From Virgibacillus salarius (lineage in GTDB: Bacteria; Bacillota; Bacilli; Bacillales; Amphibacillaceae), in the NCBI RefSeq assembly GCF_039521925.1, contig NZ_BAAACY010000088.1, positions 1-64,000 on the forward strand: 64,000 nt of DNA, in the 5' to 3' direction. How positions within the stretch are numbered: the first letter of the stretch is position 1; every line of letters starts with the position of its first letter. The notes under the pieces are model-generated. The model saw nothing but the letters and a program-made list of their open reading frames with translations. It made no database searches and was not told the origin of the DNA. The position numbers and the translations under genes are program-made. This document shows, piece after piece, positions 43,774 to 54,500 of the stretch.

Positions 43774-45272
43774 GCGAATACCTCTTTCTTCATTTTCTTA
43801 CGGTCTACTTTCCCATTCATCGTCATTGGAATAGCAGTATGATACGTGAACTTACGCGGGATCATATATGCCGGCAAGCGCAAAGCAAGATCTTTTCGAA
43901 TAGCAGCTGTCAGCTTGTATTCCTTCTCAAAGTCATGATCGGCTGGTACCACTGCCGCAATCAAGTATTCAATTTCCTCGTTTGGCGCATGAGGGATAAC
44001 AATGGCAGCCTTAATATAATCAGATTGATTAAGGTGGAATTCAATCTCTTCCAGCTCCATCCGGTAGCCGTGCAGCTTGATTTGATAATCCAGTCTGCCT
44101 TGGCAATACACCAAGCCGTCCTGAATAAAGCCGGCATCTCCAGTACGATAGGCGTTCATTCCGTTTATAATGCCGAATGCATTTTCTGTCAGCAGCGGCT
44201 CACCCAGATAGCCCTTTGACACACTTGGCCCTGCAAGGATAAGCTCCCCTTTTTCACCTTCAGGTAACAGATTTCCCGATTCGTCCACAACGAGAATACG
44301 CATATCGGGCTTTGGATAGCCAACCGGCAATGCCTTCTCCTTCGCGAGCAATTCTTCTGTAATTTCAACAGACGTCACAGCAACCGTTGCTTCTGTAGGT
44401 CCGTATGTATTAAAGATTCTCGCTCTCGGAAAACGTTTTTTCAGCTCTTTGGCTACAGCTAACGGCAGTACCTCACCACAGAACAGGAATACCTCAAGCT
44501 CAGGAAGCATTTTTTCATTAAAGTCCGGATTCGGAAAACACATTTGTACGAAGGATGGCGTCGATGTCCAAATTTGCAATGCCGAGCGACTCAAGTTCTC
44601 AAACAAAAGCTTTGGCTTATTGATTACATCTTTCTCCAATGCATGAACCGAACCGCCACTTTGCAACGCTGGATAAAAGTCCATGACAGACAAATCAAAT
44701 GAAAACGGTGCCTGATTCAAGAACACTTTTCCTTGCTCTAACGGAAAGTCACCTGTCATCCAGTTAGTAAATGACTGCAGATTTGCAGCGGTTATTTGAA
44801 CACCTTTTGGATTTCCCGTACTGCCGGATGTATAAATGATATAAAAAACTTCATCAGGCTGGACCCAATATTCATCACCAATAGGCTCTACTGTTTCCAG
44901 CTGCAGTGCTGACACGTGTAAAACAGCGATATTATCAAATTCCAGGCTGCTATCTGTTGTATTAATTACTAATTCTGCACCGGATTTTTCCACGATATAG
45001 CGCATCCGTTCCATTGGAATGGATGCATCTACCGGTATATAAGGGTGGCCAGCCTGCACACAGGCGAGGAAAGATACCGGTATATCGGTTCCCATATGAC
45101 CATATACAACAATTGGTGTCTGCCGTCCAAGCTGTCTGGCATGTATGAAGCTTGCCAGTCTGCTCGACCTGTCCCAAAGCAATTCGTAGTTCAGCACCTG
45201 GTCCTCTGTACAAAATGCCGTCTGTTCCGGGTTGCTTGCCGCATGCTGTGCAATACGTGTTAAAAGTTTCAT
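43770..45272 (-). CDS. dltA: D-alanine--D-alanyl carrier protein ligase DltA
   Basis: A 500-residue adenylate-forming enzyme that activates D-alanine with ATP and loads it onto DltC. Core motifs seen are FYIIYTSGSTGNPKGVQ (about residue 152), FNTYGPTEATV (about residue 295), YRTGDAGF (about residue 380) and the C-terminal lysine in MNGKVDRKKM. D-alanylation lowers the negative charge of the wall and protects against cationic peptides. G/C at third positions looks higher than in the iol genes. AAATGGAGAAG precedes the ATG. Confidence 0.95.
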   Translation of the reverse strand: MKLLTRIAQHAASNPEQTAFCTEDQVLNYELLWDRSSRLASFIHARQLGRQTPIVVYGHMGTDIPVSFLACVQAGHPYIPVDASIPMERMRYIVEKSGAELVINTTDSSLEFDNIAVLHVSALQLETVEPIGDEYWVQPDEVFYIIYTSGSTGNPKGVQITAANLQSFTNWMTGDFPLEQGKVFLNQAPFSFDLSVMDFYPALQSGGSVHALEKDVINKPKLLFENLSRSALQIWTSTPSFVQMCFPNPDFNEKMLPELEVFLFCGEVLPLAVAKELKKRFPRARIFNTYGPTEATVAVTSVEITEELLAKEKALPVGYPKPDMRILVVDESGNLLPEGEKGELILAGPSVSKGYLGEPLLTENAFGIINGMNAYRTGDAGFIQDGLVYCQGRLDYQIKLHGYRMELEEIEFHLNQSDYIKAAIVIPHAPNEEIEYLIAAVVPADHDFEKEYKLTAAIRKDLALRLPAYMIPRKFTYHTAIPMTMNGKVDRKKMKKEVFA

Positions 45273-45289
45273 GTTATTATCTTCTCCAT

Positions 45290-45436
45290 TTAGAAATCAT
45301 TATAGATATAGTTGCCTGTATTAGCCGTATGGAAGCCGTACATCAAAAACAAGGTGACAAGAATTGCCAGATAAAAACAAGTATGCAAAGCAAAACGGAC
45401 ACCAGTGTGCGCATACAGCTGCTTGAGTTTATTCAT
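45290..45436 (-). CDS. dltX: DltX, small membrane protein of the dlt operon
   Basis: A 48-residue protein with one central hydrophobic helix (about residues 15-34) and the conserved C-terminal tail GNYIYNDF, which is the DltX hallmark. In Gram-positive bacteria DltX begins the dlt operon and is needed for teichoic acid D-alanylation, probably with its C-terminus as acyl intermediate. It lies 17 bp before dltA and 14 bp after the response regulator, with GGAAGAGAAAAG before the ATG. Confidence 0.92.
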   Translation of the reverse strand: MNKLKQLYAHTGVRFALHTCFYLAILVTLFLMYGFHTANTGNYIYNDF

Positions 45437-45450
45437 CTTTTCTCTTCCTT

Positions 45451-46122
45451 TTATTCAAATTTATAGCCGGTTCCAATAACAGTCTTGATGTGATGTGATT
45501 CACAGCTTAGCTTAGCTCTCAGCTTTTTAATATGTGTATCGACAACGCGACTATCACCATCGAAGTCCAACCCCCATACGTGATTCAAAATTGCCTCACG
45601 TGAAAGGACGTTATTTTTATGGTGAAGCAAGAACACCAATAATTCATATTCTTTTGGCGTCAATTCTACTTGTTTGCCCTCAAGCTGAAGCTGATGGGAC
45701 TTCATATTAACGATTGCTTGACCGAAGCTGATCATATGACCAGTGGGCAGGTAATGTTCGGTTGCGCGTTTCATTAAAGAATTAGCACGTGCGACTAGCA
45801 CTTTCGGACTAAATGGCTTGGTTACATACTCGTCGGCTCCAAGTTCAAACCCATGAATTTTATCATCGTCACTAGATCTCGCTGTCAGCAAAATGATCGG
45901 TACGCCAGATCTCTTTCGCACCTGCCTGGTAACAGCAAAACCATCCATTTGCGGCATCATGATATCGAGAATGACTAAATCCGGATAAACCGCATCATAC
46001 CAATCGATAGCACTGCTACCATTATCCGTTTCATACACTTCCCAGCCGTCCTTTTTGAAGTAATCGGCTACAACTTCCCGGATTCTTACTTCATCCTCGA
46101 CAAGCAACACTGTCTTTCCCAT
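45451..46122 (-). CDS. OmpR-family response regulator linked to dlt
   Basis: A regulator of 223 residues. The receiver domain has the acidic pair (Glu9, Asp10, Glu11), phospho-acceptor Asp53 in LVILDIMMPQMDGF and the Lys in EYVTKPFSP. The C-terminal winged helix contains LTPKEYELLVFLLHHKNNVL and DTHIKKLRAKL. ATG at 46122 is chosen because GGAAGGAAG lies 7 nt before it. It sits 14 bp upstream of dltX on the same strand and so very likely controls and is co-transcribed with dlt. Confidence 0.92.
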   Translation of the reverse strand: MGKTVLLVEDEVRIREVVADYFKKDGWEVYETDNGSSAIDWYDAVYPDLVILDIMMPQMDGFAVTRQVRKRSGVPIILLTARSSDDDKIHGFELGADEYVTKPFSPKVLVARANSLMKRATEHYLPTGHMISFGQAIVNMKSHQLQLEGKQVELTPKEYELLVFLLHHKNNVLSREAILNHVWGLDFDGDSRVVDTHIKKLRAKLSCESHHIKTVIGTGYKFE

Positions 46123-46203
46123 CGTGAATCTTCCTTCCACTCTATATACATAAATTAACAAGGTTATATGTCTTTTATGTGTCCTAATAAGTAATTTATC
46201 CCA

Positions 46204-47946
46204 TTATTTGAAACGAACATAGAAACGCACACCGTCAGGCATGTTTTCCGCTCCGTAATGAAATGCATGCAGGTCTAGAATTTGCTGGACGATAGCTAGC
46301 CCCAATCCTGTACCGCCTGTCATTCGGCTTCGAGAGGATTCGGTCCGATAGAAACGTTTCCAGATCTCATCCAGCTGCTCTTCCGGTATTTGCTTGCCTT
46401 TGTTTTCAATTAACAATACACTGTCACCGTTTTCTTGATCTAATTCGATTCGAATCGAAATGACAGAATCGCTCTCACTGTGCCGGACAGCATTGATAAG
46501 GAGATTTTGCATTACTCGTTCCATCCACTCATAATCCGCCAAAACAGGCTGTTCATTCTTCGGCATGATTTCAATTATGACATTTTTCTCTTTCGCGATA
46601 CAAAATAGTTTATTTGCCAAGCTCTCAATCATTTCACTAAGTAGAAAAGATGTTTTTCTTAATCGGATTGCACCGTTTTCCAACTTAGCCAAATCCAGCA
46701 TATCCTTGATCAGCACTTCCATCTTGTCCGACTCTTCAATAATTACTTCAATATAGTGATCTCGCTTATCCGGACTGACACCATCCTGCAGCCCCTCTGC
46801 GAAGCTTTTGACAATGCTGAGCGGTGTCTTTAATTCATGTGATGCATGCTCAAAAAACTCGCGCTGCTCCTTCTCCATCTGCTCGCGCTTTTCCATATCC
46901 TGCTTTAGCTTTCCATTCGCTTGTTTCAAATCATTTAATGCGACATCGAGATTTTGTGCCATAACCAGCATATTGTTTGAAAGGCTCCCAAGTTCATCCT
47001 TCTGCTTAATCGGCTTTGCTGATGAGAAGTCCAGATGCACCATTTTTTTTGCCATTTCATTCAGCTTAATCAGCGGTCTGCTAACAAGACGTGAGTAGAA
47101 TAGCGACAGCAATAGGATGAGTATAAAGCCTGCGATTCCTATATATACATAAAATACTTGAAGTGATTCATTAGTGTCTCTAATTTCCTGAAGAGATGTG
47201 ACAGAGAACATAAATTGCATTTCTCCATCTTTCTCAAACGGCTCAATTAGTACTAAATTATGTTTTCCACTCCATGACTCTACCCAGTCCAGCTGCAGGC
47301 TCTCCCCTTTAGAAAGCTGCTTTATCTGCGCCTTCTCAAGCGGGAACCATTCCACCAGTGCATCATAGAGAAGTCCGATCCCCCTATTCCACATCCCAGC
47401 CTTAGGCAGCGAAATGCTTTTTACTTCCCCTTCGATTGTCACTTCATTATCGACCAGATCTTCACCGACACTAGACGTATTCTTTGTAATAACAGATGGA
47501 TAAATGACGGAAGGAACCGTGGCATCTGCTTCTCCTTGCACAATCAATGTATCTCCTTTTGCGATATGTAATGCGCGCAGCTGTTTTCCGTAATCTGTGA
47601 CGAGTAAGGAGAGCGATATTTCCACAATTTTGCCGTCTTCTGTTTCCAGCATGATGTTAAACGGATCCTGCACCAGCTGAAAACCTTCTGCGTCCACAAT
47701 CGTCAACGGACTTTTGGTCTCTCTCATGTAAGAGAGTGTCTGTTTTGTTAGTTCCGCTTCGCTCCAGGAATTTTTCTCATAAGCTTCTGCTAACTGATGT
47801 ATGTGCTTTGCTGCTTCTTTTGTTTTATGATGCTGATAAAATCGATCAAAAAATAATAACTGAAATATCATAATCATGGCGTAAAACACCAAAAAGAATA
47901 AAGCTGTCACAGCGAATAATTTAACGGTGATACCGCGTTTTCTCAT
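46204..47946 (-). CDS. sensor histidine kinase linked to dlt
   Basis: A 580-residue kinase. It has a membrane helix at about 12-32, a long extracellular sensor of about 225 residues, a second helix at about 265-285, a HAMP domain, the H-box FFEHASHELKTPLS with His370, the N-box MQNLLINAVRHSES and the G-box GGTGLGLAIVQQI. It would phosphorylate the regulator encoded 81 bp downstream. The large outer domain suggests it senses an envelope signal such as cationic peptides or wall charge; the ligand is unknown. AAAGGAG precedes the ATG. Confidence 0.92.
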   Translation of the reverse strand: MRKRGITVKLFAVTALFFLVFYAMIMIFQLLFFDRFYQHHKTKEAAKHIHQLAEAYEKNSWSEAELTKQTLSYMRETKSPLTIVDAEGFQLVQDPFNIMLETEDGKIVEISLSLLVTDYGKQLRALHIAKGDTLIVQGEADATVPSVIYPSVITKNTSSVGEDLVDNEVTIEGEVKSISLPKAGMWNRGIGLLYDALVEWFPLEKAQIKQLSKGESLQLDWVESWSGKHNLVLIEPFEKDGEMQFMFSVTSLQEIRDTNESLQVFYVYIGIAGFILILLLSLFYSRLVSRPLIKLNEMAKKMVHLDFSSAKPIKQKDELGSLSNNMLVMAQNLDVALNDLKQANGKLKQDMEKREQMEKEQREFFEHASHELKTPLSIVKSFAEGLQDGVSPDKRDHYIEVIIEESDKMEVLIKDMLDLAKLENGAIRLRKTSFLLSEMIESLANKLFCIAKEKNVIIEIMPKNEQPVLADYEWMERVMQNLLINAVRHSESDSVISIRIELDQENGDSVLLIENKGKQIPEEQLDEIWKRFYRTESSRSRMTGGTGLGLAIVQQILDLHAFHYGAENMPDGVRFYVRFK

Positions 47947-48308
47947 GTTATACTCCTTTATTTCATAAGCGTTTTTTAATAACTTAAGCTATGGGTATGT
48001 TATTTATGTGTCCACATATACCCCCTCTATATCGTACACATTTTTTTCAAGTTGCGGAATCTTTTTTGTACCTGCATATCTCCAGAAAAGAGGGGGATCA
48101 TGGGCAAAGATAATCAGTATATGAATTACACAAAAGGCAATTTAATATCTTAGTGATATAGCTTGTTTATTGCATACGCGGATCAGCTCATGTTTCGTTA
48201 ATTATCCTTTCACTAATGAGGTCGAAACAACTCATATTCATAAGTTGTCCCATCCCCTGTCCCCGATATGATAAAATAAGACATATCTCAACACATAGGA
48301 TGAAAAAT
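47947..48308. other. intergenic region between divergent kinase and Wadjet operons
   Basis: About 360 bp that should hold two divergent promoters. No clear -35/-10 pair stands out and no gene or hairpin was recognised. A frame reaching 48216 is an upstream extension of jetD without a ribosome-binding site. Confidence 0.4.
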
Positions 48309-49331
48309 ATGAAAGAACTAAAAGAAGCACTTGCTTTATATCCAAAGAAAACAATCGATATTAATCAACTACAAGAATTATCATCACCTTTTTTCGATAG
48401 CTATGAAGCTTTTGCTGAAGAAGTGCTTGCTTTAGAAGAAGCGGGCATTTTAGCGATGGTGAAAAGCAAAGGGCGTTCACCTAGAAAACCTTCTGTCGCC
48501 TTGCATTATCGTATTCAAAAAGCGAAGTTAAAACAAGCGCATCACCACCTCTTACAACAGTACCGTATTCAATTCCATCGTGAAATAAACCTTGACTATT
48601 ACTATCAACATGATCCGAAACAGTTGCAGAAGGATTTACCCTACTTACGACAAATAGATCAATATATACGAACAAATGGTTTTCCTACAGAAGCGATTCC
48701 AACACCAGAAAGAAGCTATGAGATTGCTGGTGATGAGAAATGGATAACTGAGAAAAAAGGTAAAGAATTATTAGAACGGGTTCACCTATTCGATAAAATG
48801 AAAATAATGCCTGTATCAGAACCATTAAAATATGCGATTAATCCCAATCAAGTACAAGAGCCCAAACAACTCCATTTAATTGTTGAGAATAAAACCACCT
48901 ATCAAGGTCTATTGCCAGCCATCAAACAAACAGCCTTTGCCACCTTGATTTATGGAAGTGGCAAAACGATCATACAGAGTATCGAGCAATTTAATCAGCA
49001 ATATCCAATCACTGCTGACCACCACTTCTTTTATTTTGGTGATATCGACCGTGAGGGGATATCGATCTGGCATAGTTTGGCGAACAAAATCGAACTACGT
49101 TTAGCGTTTCCTTTTTACCGAGCTTGCTTGGCAAAACAGCCTGCGCAAGGTAAAGCCTATCAAAGAAAGCGTGAGGGAGCAGAGGATGCCTTTTTACAGT
49201 GGTTCGATCAACAAGAGCAGCGTCAAATCAAGCGATTACTCGCTGAAGGCTATTATTACCCACAAGAAACATTAAGAACAAAGGAATTACAACAAATATG
49301 GGAGGGATCAAATTGGAACGACATGATATAG
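48309..49331 (+). CDS. jetD: Wadjet-type nuclease subunit JetD (Toprim-like)
   Basis: A protein of about 340 residues, first gene of a four-gene SMC defence operon. The C-terminal domain has FYFGDIDREGISIWHSL (about residue 240), the acidic Asp-x-Asp with a following Glu typical of the Toprim fold of DUF2220/JetD, the subunit that cuts plasmid DNA. The N-terminal half has the winged-helix look of JetD (LEEAGILAMVKSKGRSPRKP). The start is ambiguous between ATG at 48300 and 48309, and weak AGGATG favours the latter. Its end overlaps jetA by 19 nt. In type I Wadjet jetD comes last; here it comes first. Confidence 0.8.
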   Translation: MKELKEALALYPKKTIDINQLQELSSPFFDSYEAFAEEVLALEEAGILAMVKSKGRSPRKPSVALHYRIQKAKLKQAHHHLLQQYRIQFHREINLDYYYQHDPKQLQKDLPYLRQIDQYIRTNGFPTEAIPTPERSYEIAGDEKWITEKKGKELLERVHLFDKMKIMPVSEPLKYAINPNQVQEPKQLHLIVENKTTYQGLLPAIKQTAFATLIYGSGKTIIQSIEQFNQQYPITADHHFFYFGDIDREGISIWHSLANKIELRLAFPFYRACLAKQPAQGKAYQRKREGAEDAFLQWFDQQEQRQIKRLLAEGYYYPQETLRTKELQQIWEGSNWNDMI

Positions 49332-50815
49332 CAACGATTACAGCAGGCTATCAGGAACGGATTCGTCGTCTGGCGTTATTTGATCCCTTAACGGATTTAG
49401 AACGTAAACGGGAAAAGGATGAGAATGGTAAGTTAATTGATATGAAAGGTTTAGGACTATTAACGTTACTATTTTTCTTTGAACAAAAAGTGATGCGTCA
49501 CTATAAAACAGGGATAAAGCAGTTAGCTGCCTTTATTCAAGAAGTGACGGCAGAACAGTATCAGTTACAAGCAAGTGATTATTCTCGTCTTGCTAGTAGT
49601 CTGATCGATAATTTTCGTCCAGGGACAGGGGTCAAGCGAACCTATTCCTTCTATAACTGGGAAACAGGTCAAGACGAACAGCTCGAATATTCGATTCTCA
49701 AAACGAATAATTTTAATCCAACGACAAATGAACAGTTTTATACGTTAGACGATGATGGCTTGGAACTTGTCTTTGCTACAAAAGAGTTCTATAGTGAATT
49801 TCAATTATCGATTAATCAATTGATGCTTCGTAAACAATTAGAGCGCGGCGAGTTCAATGGGGCATTAAGACAAGTCAATGAAATGCGTGTCGCAGTAGAA
49901 AGTATTGATGAGCGGATGCTGGCACTCAAACAGGAAATTCAACGCAGTATTGTTTCAGAAGAAACGTTTGATCGTTATAAAGAGTTATTAAATGATAGTT
50001 ACAGTCGTTTGCAGCGTGAAGATGATGAATTTAAAGAGTTGCGCCAATTTGTGAAAGAAACGAAGGACAGGCTCTATGCGAAAGATATTCATCGCAAAGA
50101 ACAAAAAACGTATGATTTAATTTTGACGATCACTAGAGAGCTAGAGGCGGTTCACTACGATCATTCGAGACTACTAGAACAGACCTTATCATTAAAAAAT
50201 ACGACCTTAATTACAGCGCAAGAGTCGTTGTATTACACGGGAATTGAAGCGTTTAATTTCGATCATGAAATTACCTCGCATATTATTTCGGTGCCGTTGC
50301 CACTGGAAACGATGAAAGGTGTGCTCCATCCGTTCTTAAAAGTAGAGGAAGAACGAACCTGGTCACCACTAACACTTTTTGCTGATCAAACTATTGTCGA
50401 AGATCAACAAGCAGATCAAACGACGACAATGCCTGAAGCGGAAAGTGATGAGGAAATCGATGCTAGAGCAAAAGCGTTAAGAAAACTATATAAAAAACTA
50501 ATGGAAGAATTATTATCTGTTTTAAGTAAGATGCGAGAAATCAGACTATCTGCCTTTTTTGACTATTTAACCGAGACCAATCAAGCCCAACTGTACGCAT
50601 CAAGGTCTTTTTATGAATTTTGGTTAATCTTACATCAGCGTTCACCGATAACGCGTGGTGATATGGAGCATGACGAGGATGGTAAATCGCTATTAACCGA
50701 AGCATTGTACATCCTTGGTGATAATCGTTTAGTTATTACCGAAGAGAAAGCCATTTTAAATCGTTATAAACGTTATTCCATTCAAGAGATGGTGATCCGA
50801 TTGGAGGAGTCATAG
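49313..50815 (+). CDS. jetA: Wadjet-type kleisin-like subunit JetA
   Basis: A protein of about 500 residues, rich in helices, with an N-terminal segment IRRLALFDPLTDLERKREKD, a central coiled-coil-like part (about 160-260) and a C-terminal winged-helix-like end. By position and length it corresponds to JetA, the kleisin-like protein that bridges the SMC heads; I identify it mainly from context. TTG at 49313 is chosen because GGGAGGG ends 6 nt before it. It overlaps jetD by 19 nt and jetB by 1 nt, so the operon is translationally coupled. Confidence 0.7.
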   Translation: MERHDIATITAGYQERIRRLALFDPLTDLERKREKDENGKLIDMKGLGLLTLLFFFEQKVMRHYKTGIKQLAAFIQEVTAEQYQLQASDYSRLASSLIDNFRPGTGVKRTYSFYNWETGQDEQLEYSILKTNNFNPTTNEQFYTLDDDGLELVFATKEFYSEFQLSINQLMLRKQLERGEFNGALRQVNEMRVAVESIDERMLALKQEIQRSIVSEETFDRYKELLNDSYSRLQREDDEFKELRQFVKETKDRLYAKDIHRKEQKTYDLILTITRELEAVHYDHSRLLEQTLSLKNTTLITAQESLYYTGIEAFNFDHEITSHIISVPLPLETMKGVLHPFLKVEEERTWSPLTLFADQTIVEDQQADQTTTMPEAESDEEIDARAKALRKLYKKLMEELLSVLSKMREIRLSAFFDYLTETNQAQLYASRSFYEFWLILHQRSPITRGDMEHDEDGKSLLTEALYILGDNRLVITEEKAILNRYKRYSIQEMVIRLEES

Positions 50816-51555
50816 TGCATTACAGTGAGGAAAAGGTAATCGAAGCCTTTCGTATTTATACGAAATTAGCGCGTACGTCTGTTACAGATCAAGAAGCGGT
50901 CCAGCTATATCGAGCCGACGATGATATTCGTAGTTTACTAGATTTATATGCAAAAGAAGTAGATGCTGTTATCGTTAATACGAGTGAACATTTATATTTA
51001 ATTCCTGAGACGAAATTGTCGAGCTTTCATGTTAGTAATGACTGGATTAAACGCCATTATTTGCGTTCTGGCGCTACTAATGCAGATATTTACTTACTGT
51101 ATTTTACGACGATCATTTTGTTTGGTAGCTTCTATAATTCTTATCAAAGCGCACGCCCGACACGTGATTTCTTACGGATCGAGGAGTGGATGCACCAGAT
51201 TCAGGAACGGATTGAGCAATTGCAGGCCTTAGAAGAAGAAGTTTTAAAGGAAAAAGAGCGTGAATTCTCCTATAACTGGCGCCAAATAGTCGATAAATGG
51301 AATGATATGAATGATGTGAAAGAGAGTGCCAAACGTCAAACAGGTAATACGATTAGTCGCTATAGCTTTATCGATACTGTGAAGCGTTTTTTACTTGATC
51401 AAGATTTAGTCAAAGCCCTTGGAAATCAAGAAATAACCTTAACTGATAAAGCGCAAACCATTATCCAGCGCTATTTTATGGAAGTGGAATATAACAAAGG
51501 AATCCTTACATTCATCTATGAGATGGAGGGAGAGAATACAGATGCCAACGATTAG
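50815..51555 (+). CDS. jetB: Wadjet-type KITE-like subunit JetB
   Basis: A 246-residue protein between the JetA- and JetC-like genes, in the place of the MukE/KITE-like subunit JetB. It has an N-terminal helical region with EEKVIEAFRIYTKLART, and winged-helix-like parts near the end (RYSFIDTVKRFLLDQDLVK, then ITLTDKAQTIIQRYF). GTG at 50815 follows GGAGGAG by 5 nt. It overlaps jetC by 14 nt. Family assignment rests on order and size more than on motifs. Confidence 0.68.
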   Translation: MHYSEEKVIEAFRIYTKLARTSVTDQEAVQLYRADDDIRSLLDLYAKEVDAVIVNTSEHLYLIPETKLSSFHVSNDWIKRHYLRSGATNADIYLLYFTTIILFGSFYNSYQSARPTRDFLRIEEWMHQIQERIEQLQALEEEVLKEKEREFSYNWRQIVDKWNDMNDVKESAKRQTGNTISRYSFIDTVKRFLLDQDLVKALGNQEITLTDKAQTIIQRYFMEVEYNKGILTFIYEMEGENTDAND

Positions 51556-54500
51556 TAAAATTCGCTTAGCCAATGTCATCTATGAGGAAGGCAATAAACG
51601 TTATAATGATGAATTATTTTTATTTGATGGCTACAATGGGGCAATTCTATTAGAAAATGGTGGCGGTAAAACGGTGTTGATTCAAACAGCACTACAGGCA
51701 ATGCTACCACACACAGAGCTTGCTAGTCGCAAAATCGGCAAAACATTAACATTAGAAAGCGCGCCTGCCCATATTGCGGTCGAATGGATCATTAATGACA
51801 AACCAAGGCGTTACGTCGTGACAGCTGTTACCCTTTATATGAATAAGCATGGTGTCGACTCGCTCCGTTATGTCTATGAATATCAGCATGGCGATCCCCA
51901 TGCGATTGAGGAGATCCCTTTCGTCCGTGAGGTGCAAGGTGGTAAACGTCCTACTGAGCGCGGGGAAATACAAGATTACTATAGTATGATGAAGGAGAAA
52001 TCTTTGTCAGCGAATACCTTTGCCACGATTAAAGAGTATCGCCAATACATTGAAGACAACTATCAGATTATTGCCAGCGAGTGGGAGAACATTGTCAAAA
52101 TCAATAGTTCAGAAGGTGGTGTTGAAGCCTTCTTTGAAGCGTGTAAAACGACAAATCAGCTGTTTGATCGCTTGCTAATTCCAACCGTTGAAAGCGCGAT
52201 GGCTGGTCATAATCCTACCCTTTTTGCTGATTTGTTTGAGCAACGGTATGAAAGCTTTAAAAATTATCAAAAGTTAAAAGAAACGATTGCTGAAAACCAG
52301 AAGATCCAGGATGAATTAGTTGGCTATACGACTGCTTTTGAGCGTCTCCATACGAAAGAGCAACAATTGCTCGAGGCGAAGCAACGAACCAAAGGAATCT
52401 GGGAACAAACCAAAGCAGACAAACAGACCTTTTTAACAGAAAAAGAAGCGATTGAAGCAAAAATAATGAACTGGCAGGATGACACGCACCAACATAAAGC
52501 GAAGATCGCTTCCAGCGAAGTTGTCGCAAAAGAAGCAGAAAAACAGCAAATGAACAAAGAATTTCAAAACGCCAAGCTTCTTTTGCAAGAACAAAAAACA
52601 ACGGTAGCTGATATCAAAGGGCGTCACGCAGCATTACGGTATGCCAAATTTGCCGAACAACAACAAGCAGCAAATGAATCCTTATCCTTTATCCAAGATC
52701 AAATTGCTTCGTTCGAAAAGGAAACAGATATCGAGATGTTAAAGGATCAGCTGATAGAAGTAGAGCAAGCCTTACATGGTGCCTATCAAGCTCAAATCGA
52801 TGACATGAACAAGCAACAACAAGACTTACAACGGGAAAGGAATCCATTACAAGAGCAAATCAAAACCTTAGAGAAACAACTCACTAACCATGAGCAAACG
52901 GACCAACAGTGGAATAACGAGGTAAACAAGCTTCAATCTTTTATCGAAACTCGTGAAAAAGATAGTGATCGCTTGCGTCAAGCACTGCTCGCGAATCCAG
53001 AACAGGAAACAATTGAAGAGCTATTACCAAAATGGCAAGCTCGTTACCAAGTGTTAGATGATGAATTGGTTCACTTGAAAACAGAAAGAAAACGATTGGC
53101 GCGTGAAATAGACGAAAAGCAGCAAGAAAGAAATCACTTACAAAAGGATTTCCAAGAACAAGCTTTACAAATACAGCGTGTCGAACAACAGTTACAGGCG
53201 ATGTCAGATGAAGAACAGCAACTAGTCGAGTCTCTGGCGATGTTAAGAAGTGCTTGGCAGGATGTTGCAGGTGTTCACTTACAGCAACAATCGATCGAAG
53301 GTCAACTCGAAAACTATATTGAAAAACAACGATTCGAGCGCAAGAAATGGTTGGATAAGGAGCGGGTTGCGTTACGCTATGTTGATGACTACGGAGAGCA
53401 AGAGACTTTCTTCAGTGATCCATTCCTCTCCGAACAAATCGAGCTATGGAAGAATCAACTCGATTATCTGGAAACAGGTGTGAATTATCTCAACCAGCTA
53501 CCAGAAGAGCAGCAACAATGGTTAAAGCAGGCGACGTTATGGCCGAGTATTTTGGTGACAACGACAAAGGCAAAGCCCCAATTAATCAAGCGTTTAGAAC
53601 AGGTTTCCGATCGCTTTATCTTGCCGGTGATGGTGGTGACGACAGAAGAAGCAACCGCTATGACGGATATCGAAAAAGGCAACTGGATCGTCCCGAATCA
53701 TTGGCGTGACAACATAGACTCCGAAACGTTTATCGCGTGGAAACAGCAATTAAAACGTCATGCTGGCGAGATCACAACAACAAGAGAAAACGTTGAGATC
53801 GAGCTGAAAAGCTGGGAGCAAGCGTTGACACAATTCCGCCAGTTTTTAAGGAAATATCCTTTTCAGCAGGTAGAAGACTGGCAAGAGCAGTTACACAGTC
53901 TGCAAACAGAGCAGGAAAATCTAGCAGCCAAGATCGAGCAAACAGACAAACAAATTACGGATCATCAAGCAACCATCGATAAATATCATAACAGAGCAGA
54001 AGAAGCAGAGGCTGAGCGCACCGGAATCGAATCAAAACTGCGAGATGGCCAGCAATATGTAAGCTTCCAAAAGGAAATCTCCCAGCATCAGCAGGAAGTT
54101 GACACATACCAAGAACAACAACAGGAACTAGCGCAGAAAATCAAGCAGACGAAACGATCGATGACTCGTTATCAAGAAGATGTCGATCTGTTAAACGACC
54201 GTATTCGTGATCTAGAGATGAAACACGAAGTAATCACCAGTGAAGAGCAATATCAGGAAGTAGCAACATTACCAGCAACGTTCACAGATGAAAGGATCAC
54301 CAGTCTGAAATCAAAACGCAAAGAATTACAGCTACAGAAAGAAAGGATCACACGTCAAACCGGTGAATGGGAAGCGAAACAAGAAACCGAACAGCAGCGG
54401 ATCGAGACGACTACAGAACGGATGGACGAAATTGAACAAGCTTTCCCATCCGTTGATAAAACAGAAGTATTCCCGGCTGATGGTGACCAGTATATTGACC

